Shown: positions 55,312 to 64,000 of the stretch, piece by piece | Layout of the letters: the number at the start of each line of letters is the position of its first letter | Numbering within the stretch: the first letter of the stretch is position 1 | Origin: Gonocerus acuteangulatus | Lineage: Eukaryota > Arthropoda > Insecta > Hemiptera > Coreidae | Assembly (NCBI GenBank): GCA_946811695.1 | Contig: OX328124.1 | Span: forward strand, 94,581,535-94,645,534 | Reading direction: 5' to 3' | Length of the DNA: 64,000 nt | Notes under the pieces: model-generated | Seen by the model: only the letters and a program-made list of their open reading frames with translations | Told to the model about the DNA's origin: nothing | Database searches by the model: none | Position numbers and translations under genes: made by a program

Positions 55312-55393
55312 ATGTGCCTTGATGCTGCATCAAGGCACATGTTGCTTCATCAAGGCATGTGTCTTTATGCCTAAGGAAGCATGGCTTCCTTAG
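55312..55393. repeat. Two consecutive short palindromes
   Basis: ATGTGCCTTGATGC-T-GCATCAAGGCACAT (55312-55340, 14 bp perfect arms) is followed by a partial third arm CATCAAGGCATGT. CTAAGGAAGC-ATG-GCTTCCTTAG (55371-55393, 10 bp perfect arms) comes next. Strong local hairpins, origin unknown. Confidence 0.85.
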
Positions 55394-55399
55394 CTTAAG

Positions 55400-58030
55400 C
55401 ATGTCTATAGGTCAAATGTTATGAATTTAGTAGTGTTTAAGTCTAAAAGTTGGACTGACAGTAAAATGCGGATGACACAAATACTTTAAAAGTTAGAGTT
55501 GTCTCTCAATTGGTCAGGCTTTGGAATTTGCTAGGAAGAAAAACAGTGGGACAAATTGAGTAGATTTATATCTAGAATATATGCTTAATCCTTTTTGTTT
55601 CAGTAAAGAACACCAACTGGCAGCATACCAAGCACAATCACCAAAACGCAACTTGAAATATTTAAATTTGTACAGTGCTGTCAGAAGTAGTATTTATTAG
55701 TCAGGGAAGAATTCTCATGGACTAGAAATAGAATAGAGAGGACAGTTCGCTGAGTAATCCTGTACAACCCTTTATTTCCTACAACATACTCTGGGGATGA
55801 GTCTCAGAGACGGATTGGGCTATTTCACTCGGGATGAAAAAGCGTAGGGCGGATGAGAGAGACCTTAAACAAGGGGCTCCATCTACAGGAACATTAATCT
55901 AAATGGATTCATGGGGAAAACGTTCCTTGGTGTTGTTTTTAATGGGAGACAGGTTTTGGATGGGAGTCAAATTCCACACTTCTTCTGTCGAGTGCATTAG
56001 GAGAATATGTCTAATGCATTTCATGGAGAAGGACAGTAGAAAATTGAAGAGTTATGTTATCTAATTATGAAAGTACACAATGTCATTTAAGAAAATTAAA
56101 TTGCAAGTTAAACCAAAAGATTGTTCTCATAGGAACTGTATTTTTTACCATGTTTTTCTATAACGCTTGCATACATTGATTTCCAAACAACACGAAAGCG
56201 ACAATTCCAAAATGTTAAGCACTTGAAAGCAAAAATTGACACCTGAAACATTTTTTGTAGAATATTTATTACAATTACAACATTTATTTAATTCGAGAAA
56301 TTTAAGAAAATATACTCGTAGTCCATATCTTCCTCAACTCCAAATGAAAGCGAAATTTATTCATATAGTTTATGTTTTAACACTTAAATATAAACAAATA
56401 TTTCAATTTAAAGAATAAAAATTACTGTATATTATTTTTATTAACTTCCATTTATTATTTAATAAGAATTTTAGGACGGGTCGTCTATAGGTTACCACCC
56501 TTTTCTAGCCATAGGCAATACACTAAACAAAAAAAAATAAATACAGCTGAGACACATCAATCCTCCTCCTTAGATTATGTGAATAGCATTTGATCGACGT
56601 GTCTCTTCCGAATTGGTCCCTTATCCATCTTAATGGAGGTCACAAATCTTTGCCACAACAATACCAAAACTTCACTTTTTGTGCCTGAAATCTTCTAGCT
56701 CTTATTTCATCCTCTCGAAATTGTTTGATATGCGATGGTTTTCGAGCATAACCGTGTTGACATTATTTCTCTATTTGCTAGTTAACATGAACGTGTGTTA
56801 GCATAACAACAATTGCAGCTGAGAAGACATAGCTTAAAAGTACGTGAAACATTCAAAAAAGAGGCAAAATAGGCAGATAGTCAACGTTTAACGCGCCTTA
56901 CGAATAAGTAGGTAGGTATACAAAAAAACAGGTTTAAATGTACGACAGATAAAAATAGGCTGCCATATATGCCGGAAGAATGATATAGAATGAATGACGG
57001 AGGTTGACAGCCAGGGGTCGGCTTAAGTAGAGAATGACCAAGAAGGAGGTCACCTCCAATTCTTACCAATTTAAACCAATGACTAAGAGCCGAGTCAATC
57101 TAAAGTGAAGCACTTCCGACTAAAATAGACCAACGCTAAATCCTCAAAAATATTACATTAAAGGTATGATAAATTAAAAAAAAAATACTAGTAAAAATAA
57201 ATTAATTAATATACTCATTGCAGACTAGGTTATAATTAGAAATAATTAAGCGAATAAAAAAATACATCATTAATATAAAAATCAATGTAAATAAATATTA
57301 GAATTATGAATGTCGTCTTTATAACGACAATAAATCAGAAGGTCCCAAAAAAGAGTTTTGCTTGTTGCAAAAACCACACAGAATTAATGGTGTTAACCAT
57401 CACAATTATTTAAATTCTTTCCATTAATATTATGTCTGAGAGAGAAAATTGTTTTAAAGAAAAAAGAAAGTTTTGCTGCCCAACTATATTTAGTTTTTTG
57501 TTAGACAACATATACATCAACCCAGAAATACATAATATTTACAGACCTGAGATTAATAATGTTAATTTGATGTGACTGTTTGAGTGTATAATAAATCTTC
57601 ATCTAAAATATTAGGACCACCTCTGTTAAAGAAAACGGTGCTGGAAAAGGATGGGATTCGCTCCTCTGAAGGTGAAAAATGATGATGATTTTCTTCTAAG
57701 CTTCCCAAATGATACCACAGAACAGTCTTATACGAAAATACGCCAATTTTCCCATAAGTTTTTATAAAATGATTGTGAAAACTACTTTTGAGCATTCAGT
57801 TAAATCAAAATTTTCCATATAGAAAAAGGGAATTCTAAGCTTCCGTAATGAAAACGCGTTCACTATATATGCCAAAGCTGAGTATTGCCGGTAGGCCAGA
57901 GGCATGGAAGGGTCAGAGGTGAGCGGAACGTTGGAGAATGGGAACACCAATCCATTTAGCCTAAACGATTTCGATCCACTTTCAATTAATAACAGCCGTA
58001 GACTGGGGTACAGAAATAAATAGTCTTAGA
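55400..58030. other. Unassigned interval with one SINE fragment
   Basis: AT-rich. Contains the family L fragment at 56473-56515. Small frames (56236-56418, 57562-57795) lack motifs. Confidence 0.45.
56473..56515 (-). mobile_element. SINE family L 3' fragment
   Basis: AGGACGGGTCGTCTATAGGT and ACCCTTTTCTAGCC match AGGACGGGCTATCTGTAGGT and ACCCTTTCTAGCC at 19166-19200. Confidence 0.65.
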
Positions 58031-58039
58031 CTTGCGTAA

Positions 58040-58264
58040 GGAAATGGCATTGGTGGCAATACAGTACCGCAGTTACATGTCACTGCAATAGTAGCTTCAG
58101 ACTTTCTTAACAAGAAATTATCTATTTCTCAGATCTTAAGAGATGGAGTAAAAAATTCTTTCCAAGACATATGCCAAGAGCTTCATTTTATTTTAGAAAA
58201 TTTCCCAAAGAATGTAACTGTTGATGGTCGTCGGCTTTACCAAAAAGAACCTCTTTGGAATTAA
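58040..58264 (+). other. 74-codon open frame without start, possibly an exon
   Basis: Open from a stop at 58037-58039 to TAA at 58262-58264, with no Met codon. The translation has normal protein composition: TVPQLHVTAIVASDFLNKK, ISQILRDGVKNSFQDICQEL and NVTVDGRRLYQKEPLWN. That is unusual for this AT-rich window. I do not recognise the family. It could be a host exon, or a piece of an element; AATAG at 58018-58022 could be a splice acceptor, but an in-frame TAA follows it. Confidence 0.4.
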
Positions 58265-58274
58265 TTTGGTCATA

Positions 58275-58530
58275 TATGTGTGGGGTTTGCGATAGCGGCC
58301 GTTGTGTCTATTTTTTTCTTTATGAAACTTAGTACACAACATTCACATAACAAACGATTGGGAGAGGTCGTTGACCAGCAAACTAGGTCCACCTGGAGGG
58401 GGGATACAAATAGACAATATGCTATATTACTTGTAGCTAATAAGTCGAGCTCATTGAGAAATATGTGCTGTAAAAATGAACTCAATCATGCCATTATGAA
58501 TGATAGTACTTGTCCATAGCGGCCGTTATT
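58275..58530. repeat. Direct repeats of ATAGCGGCCGTT
   Basis: GCGATAGCGGCCGTTGTGTC at about 58289 and CCATAGCGGCCGTTATTTTT at about 58516, 227 bp apart, bound an A/C-rich segment. NotI-type GCGGCCG is rare in such AT-rich DNA, so the paired words are probably not accidental. Possibly the ends of a degenerate repeat. Confidence 0.5.
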
Positions 58531-58856
58531 TTTACATTCTTGCAACAAAACTCGGTAGACATCATGCCCTACTAATAAAGAACATATCTTGTATAGAAAA
58601 TCATAATACACTAAAACAAAAACTAAGTACAAAATTAATAATTAAGTGAGCTTTGTATAACAAATATTGAAGAGCAAAAAACCTTCGTAGTTTATTTTGT
58701 ATTTATCCCGGTTATAGGAATACGGTGTAAACTTCAATGTGTCTAGTTACGCAGCTTATGAATAGAATAGAATAGAATAATCTTTAGTTCCAAAAACTCC
58801 TTTTCGAGATATGGACACGTCATATAATAATATTATAATACATTTCCAGATTTAAG

Positions 58857-59190
58857 TCAGGATGCCAGTCTGGATGCTAAATCTATTTCAAAAAATTCTT
58901 CAATTGTGTAACACGTTCTTTGTCGGAGTATTCTTTTCAGTTTCAGGATAAGTCTTTTGGTCGGCTGGATGTTTCTTAATTCCTGAGGCAGGCAAATGAA
59001 CAAAACTGCTCCACAAAACTCCACTCCTTTCCTATAAAACGTTGTCATATGTTTCTGAATTTTTATTTTTGCTTTTTGGCATATATAGTAGTAGTGGTCA
59101 TCTCCATGAATTTTAAATTTGGATAAGTTATTATGCATGGCGGACTTTTTACAAAAAGGGTATAATTTTAACTCACAGTGATAGCAGGTT
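58857..59190 (-). pseudogene. Jockey/CR1-type LINE ORF2 C-terminus
   Basis: The frame continues from about 59190 (HCELKLYPFCKKS) through FYRKGVEFCGAVLF, CLPQELRNIQPTKRLILKLK and CYTIEEFFE to a stop at 58857. This is the typical end of CR1/Jockey-group LINE RT proteins (FxGxxLxNxLPxxLR, then a K-rich helix, then Y(T/S)xEEF). It lacks RNase H and the zinc motif, so it belongs to a different LINE group from the 38 kb copy. The RT core is missing: 5'-truncated. Confidence 0.72.
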
Positions 59191-59199
59191 TAGTCTTGA

Positions 59200-61795
59200 A
59201 CTGGCAGCTGACGTCTGAAAATAAAAGTACATCGTTAGAATGCATTTAGTTTCAATTAAAAAGAAATGTGATCACAATGGAATGGTAAAATACACCCTGA
59301 AATGCTCTTCAGAGGAAAAAACAGTCCTCAAACATTTACGCAAAGTAATCGTAGGAAAGCATTCATGATTTTTGTTTTATCATGTAGGAGAAAAAATCGT
59401 GCTTCATTGATTATTGATTCTGATGATTTTTATCATTATTAAGAGAAGTGAAATATTTAGAGCGAAATAAAGAATTATGGAAGAATAATGTGTAGTTAAT
59501 AGGATTTGACCTTCTGCCACATAATATATATTACAATCAAATAGTATCTAATGCCCTTTCTTTAGGTGTCGTGTACTCGATCGTATTATTCTTGTTGTAA
59601 AATATATATTTTGAAGAATTAATAATTTTCTGTCCAATATTCTATTATTACCACATTACATTGTATATCTGAGTCCTGCCAGTTGTCAAGTGTTATATAA
59701 GACGTGCCCTTATAAAAATATCAATATTTCCCTATTTCTATAAACCTTCATAAGGTTATTATAGTCTGACAGATAATTAAAAATAATAATATATTTATAC
59801 AATTAATGGCTACGAAATATTGATCTTTAACAGCAGAATCAGATTAAACTATTAACATTTACTTCTATTGAAAAAATACTTACATAATAGCGATTTATAG
59901 CTATGATATATTACATAATTTATTAGGTAAGACCATGGAGCACTCTTGGGAACATTATGGTTGAATATCAGTAAAGATTCATTTCAGTGTGTGTTTTTTA
60001 AACGTTCATAATAAAAAAAAATGCATTACATAAGTGTGAAGAATTTTTAGTTATAAAGCCCAATGGGAAGAATAGAGGGCTAAAAGCAAAGCCTTGAGAA
60101 ATGCGTCCAGGAAAAGCGGAATGAAAGTTGGCCAGTTTTTCTCCAGTTCAAGAAAAGCTGGCCTGTTTTCTATCCAGCCAACAAAACTCAACTATTTGTC
60201 TCTTATATATTCCTTGTAGCTATCATTATCTCAGAACATTCAGCTTTAAATGTTATTAGAAATCATGTTATTTTTCCGTTTGGTTTATACCTTTTCGTTT
60301 ACTTTCTCCGTTGAGCATGAACTGTTTTGAATCATTAAAATTCAATGAACAATATATCAATTATTTTTTAGGCTTAAATTTATCTCAATACCTGTAAATT
60401 TGTATCTTCAAAGTATTGAAATAACTCTGATCCTGACAATTCTTCCTAATCTCAAAATGATTGCCATTATTCAGAGAAATAATTTTAATTATTATCTATA
60501 TAGATCTATTATTTGTCTATTAGAAATGGAAATATTAATATTTTCTATTCTTAGCTGTTCAGTTCTAACCAGTAAAAATAAGGCTTTAAAAAAAGTACTA
60601 CTTTGGATGACGCAAATGACCCAGTGAGTGTAAAATACCTGTAATAATAGACACACCTTCCACATTTTCCATAAATAAACATTTCTACAAATTCTTTAAT
60701 ACTTCTTATGTTTGAATTGTGTTTAGTTTAAATGCAAATTGGTTCTACAATTTTTTAGTAAAATTATTTTATTTTTTGTTTATGTGTCGTCTTATTGAAA
60801 CTATTGATAAATTTTGATACAAGTAATCGAAATTCTAAATAAAATTACATATGGGAATTAAAAATACCTACATTTGAGGCGATCTCGACGAGAAAGGCGA
60901 GCTCGCTAAATGCAATTGCCAAAATGCACGAGTTCCCCCTTCTAGTCGGTTCTGGTATGTGGATTTCTCGAAATGTACAAACGCGAACCAAACAAACTGC
61001 ACCTACCACACTCTGGACTGGTTATAAACGAGACGGACGTTAAAATAAAATTAAAAACATCACGTGGAGAGTCGCCTTTCTGTTCGGCAGCGCCTCAATT
61101 CCAAATAGAATTTAAATAATGTAATAGATAATTCAAAGTAATTTCCATATTTAAAAGTTAAAGAGATCCAAACTCTGTTAAATGTCGGGTAACATATGAT
61201 GACAAAATCTGTATAATGAGTCCTATTAATGCCGTTATTTCAAGAGATTCAAGTTTAAAAGGTTAAAAAAGGTTACAGGAAAAAAACTTAATTAAGAGAA
61301 CAGTGCTTTCGAGACAAGGGAGAGAGGAAGAGCCAGGAAACGGAACTTCTAAGACAAGATTACGTGCGGGCTGAGAGATACGGCGCCGCCAAGGAGGCAC
61401 TGACCAGCGAAGTAGAACTGTCACCAGAGAGGTTGGCAAGATGTCAGCACGAGTAAGGACTCAAGGCACGCAATGAAGTACACTCACTCACTTTCTGCTT
61501 AAATACTTCCTCTCGTTGCATAAGAGAAGAAACATATCCAAATACTCGGGTAAATATACCACAAGGAAATTTAGCAACGCGGAAGTATCTGCAGTTATTA
61601 TCAGCTTTTGGGTCTTCCTGTAGGGTGGATAGCGTGAGATGCTCCAACATGGATGTTTAGGAAATGCGGAACGCAAAAGCATATCTCTTATTAACATTTT
61701 TTTTTTTTTTCACAAACAAAATTCTTCTTAAAAAGACTTCAAGGCTTTATTCTAATTGTAATTGTATATATAATTTTGTTATAATCTTAATAATT
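59200..61795. other. Unassigned interval
   Basis: AT-rich. A GC-richer patch at 61310-61640 is open on the minus strand in two frames without motifs. Nothing else supported. Confidence 0.45.
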
Positions 61796-61801
61796 TATTT
61801 A

Positions 61802-62135
61802 ATGGGTCGGTGCAAAAATAATGCAGGGCAAATGGCGAACAACAAAAATGCCCATGCAGGGCAATGGCCTGTTGAGTGGTCAACACCAACTTCTCTCGTA
61901 ATATCCTGAATAGGTTTTGAGGGGTTTCTTCTAACAAAGCCCTCAGTTGGTCACGATCAAAAACAGAAGGCCTATCTTCGAGAAACGGACTAAACTAATC
62001 TTTGAGGAAAAACAACATTAATAATCACTGTTTATAATCCATGAACTAGACGTTAGATTATTTTTGTTCACGTGGCGAGCAAATTCCTGACCAAAATTAA
62101 TATTCAAAGCCTACATTATGTTTGCACCAACACAA
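61802..62135 (-). mobile_element. Internally deleted mariner-like transposon
   Basis: The left end reads GGGTCGGTGCAAAAATAATG and the right end, inverted, GTGTTGGTGCAAACATAATG. Both are followed by (C/T)AGG and flanked by TA (61800-61801 and 62136-62137). GGTYGGTGCAAAHRTAATG is the classic mariner TIR. Length is 334 bp instead of about 1.3 kb, with a transposase remnant at 61851-61976. Confidence 0.85.
61851..61976 (-). pseudogene. Mariner transposase N-terminal remnant
   Basis: The minus-strand translation gives RPSVFDRDQLRALLEETPQN, LFRILREKL and TTQQAIALHG. It matches the linker plus second helix-turn-helix of mariner transposases (RPxxFDxDxLxxLLEExP). The catalytic DD34D domain is deleted. 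Confidence 0.82.
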
Positions 62136-62139
62136 TATA

Positions 62140-64000
62140 TTTAAAAACAAATATGTTGACGTTATTGTAGAAAATGTTCGCGTTACCTCTTTTCCGCCAT
62201 ATTTTCAGCATATTTTGGCAGCATTAGTAAAGTAGTGAGTTTGATGATTCTTGACACGGCATCTACTAAGGCGCGACACATGTAAATCTGGTTTATATAA
62301 ATTAATAGGCGAGTTAATTCTAAATGCACCTACAGTCTCGCTTATATATGAATTTAAGAAAATGTCACAGGTGAAATATTTGTTCAGTGAAAAGAAAATG
62401 ATTTATTTAACTAAAAACTCACATATCCACCGCCATTGGCGTCAGTGTGTTAAGTAACAGAAGAGCTCTTCCGTCTTCCTTAAGCACACCATTCTTTATA
62501 ATTATTGATTTACAATCTGTTATTCAATATCGAACAGAAATATATTTATGATTCATGATGAATCAAATTTCAAAACTGAAAAACAACACAAGTTGTTTCA
62601 TGGATAGAAAGAGGACTCAATCAACAGAACCAGTTCTTTTTCATTCTGTCTCATTTAAGTGTTTTATGCCCGAGAAGTATTTTAAACCAAGAAAGCTTCA
62701 AATTAATTTGTTTTTTGTGCAAACTTCTTTACGTGGAAAAAATACAACTCAGAAAGCCCCTGAACCTGGATTTGGCTTCTTCGACGATTACATGATAAGG
62801 GATGCCCTGAAAAAGGAAGCCATCACGTCTAGGGCCCATCGAGGGAGAAAGCTCGAAAAGCTCTAGCCCTGCCTGTGTAACAGTTCGTTGATTGAAGAGG
62901 TAGCGATAAACAGCTGTTTTTTCCCGCCATTTAATCCGAGCGCCATTCGGCCATAGGAAAATTTCTCCAGTTCCTAAAAATCCTTGTAGTACTTCTGCCC
63001 AAGATACCCAAGAACGGGGAACCACCACTCAACTACACGGCGAATAGAAGTTAGCCTATCAGAGTTTGTAGCTAGCCAAATTGGGCTACATTATTCTCGT
63101 AATTCACACCTTTTACATCGTTGACGTTTGTAAATTCAAATTGTTTATAGCAAAACCCTTTTTAGAAAAATCAACTCTTCCAAGTTGGATTTTCCCGTTT
63201 TCTGCTCATAGTACAGCGTAATGTTTATCTGAAGCCTTAGAATGTTATAGCCATATAAGGCTCAGAGTAGGTACCCCAATAGCATTTAAAATATTTCGCC
63301 CACTGTATAATCCACACGTCAGTGTACACCGTCAGCGACCTTATTTTGAAAACTACCAAAATAAATATTTTTAAATATACTAGTTGTCCTTCTTAATGTG
63401 GCGAAATCTGTGGGTCAGAAAGAAAACTTTAAAGAAGCCTGTCTTACAATCTTCATTACTACACAGATTTCTAGCGAACTATCAATCAATGTGGTGACAA
63501 ACCAAGGATGAAATCCGGCCCAGTTAGCCTACAAAGCAAACAATGACAGTAGAGCAGAAGATCTTCCGGGACAATGGTCTGATGATACCTAATATCACTA
63601 CCTTAAAAGGCTACCAATATTCGGTATCGATGCTTTCCAAGCCTTAAGTATTCAGATAATGATATGATTAATAGTTTTGGAAGCTTGTACCGGGTACGTG
63701 AATGAAACTATTGATTCACTACTTTCCAATCTATCAACAGACTCATCTCACTAAGGAAAGCTCTTAATTAATCGTTTGAAGCGATCGGTTTCAATGTTTA
63801 AGGCGATTTTTTAGAGGAGTCACAGAGCAATTGGAACTTTCTGTGTTCCATGACAGTATTAAAATACTTGTATATAGTCTCAAGTAACCAAGACCGATAT
63901 CACTAACTTTATTCATCCACACAAAATAAGCAGAAGGTCAATAGATAAAATAGAAAACAATTTACATACTAGTCATTTTAATAAAATTGCCCTACCTAGT
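62140..64000. other. Unassigned right end of window
   Basis: 62555-62866 (+, 103 codons) and 62729-63028 (-, 99 codons) overlap on opposite strands in a GC-richer patch. The minus frame has SWAEVLQGFLGTGEIF but no domain I recognise. No RNA gene or element end recognised in the rest. Confidence 0.4.

Noticed and set aside
62555..63028. Overlapping 103- and 99-codon frames on opposite strands
   Set aside because: Neither has a recognisable domain; mutual overlap means at most one could be real and nothing favours either.

Overview
This 64 kb window is AT-rich animal genomic DNA, most likely from an arthropod. That placement is an inference from repeat content: no conserved host gene lets me assign a taxon. 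There is no operon structure, and no open reading frame with clear host-gene character. Most of the small open frames are chance frames through microsatellites and repeats. What can be read is a layered graveyard of mobile elements. Several are sharp enough to delimit by terminal inverted repeats (TIRs) and target-site duplications (TSDs).

Layout. 0-7 kb: LINE 3'-end fragments, a tRNA-Ser-like SINE, two hAT-type MITEs (3.04-3.31 and 3.94-4.42 kb), a tRNA-derived SINE at 5.06 kb, a foldback next to a long (TA)n run, and hammerhead ribozyme motifs at 6.45 and 6.81 kb. 9.4-10.04 kb: a near-perfect 8 x 80 bp minisatellite. 12.4-15.9 kb: SINE and hAT fragments, a complete pogo/Tigger-like non-autonomous transposon (13.85-14.73 kb), and a large hairpin embedded in (TA)n. 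17-20 kb: a hAT MITE with a perfect 8 bp TSD, a short MITE and SINE copies. 22.99-25.16 kb: two adjacent DNA transposons. The first has V(D)J-RSS-like CACAGTG termini (Transib-like). The second is a 1,000 bp CACTG...CAGTG element that carries a broken copy of a conserved multicopy arthropod protein. 27.4 kb: a recent poly(A) SINE with a 13 bp TSD. 30.8 and 37-39 kb: LINE fragments, including a long RNase H-containing C-terminal ORF. 34.7-35.7 kb: a 142 bp MITE and an inverted partner. 47.4-48.6 kb: a Penelope-like reverse transcriptase fragment inside roughly 350 bp inverted arms, each carrying a hammerhead ribozyme. 50.2-53.1 kb: an old interspersed repeat with internal tandem units, ending in (TA)n. 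58-62 kb: an unassigned 74-codon ORF, a LINE C-terminus and a deleted mariner.

The elements interlock in three ways. First, long (TA)n tracts (at least a dozen) repeatedly abut Penelope/hammerhead foldbacks and the 3' ends of one interspersed repeat family. Second, several SINE families share related 3' ends with each other or with copies in both orientations. Third, two TIR elements sit 24 bp apart at 24.1 kb. The most interesting candidates are the hammerhead-armed Penelope foldbacks, the Transib-like element and the CACTG element with its captive conserved ORF.
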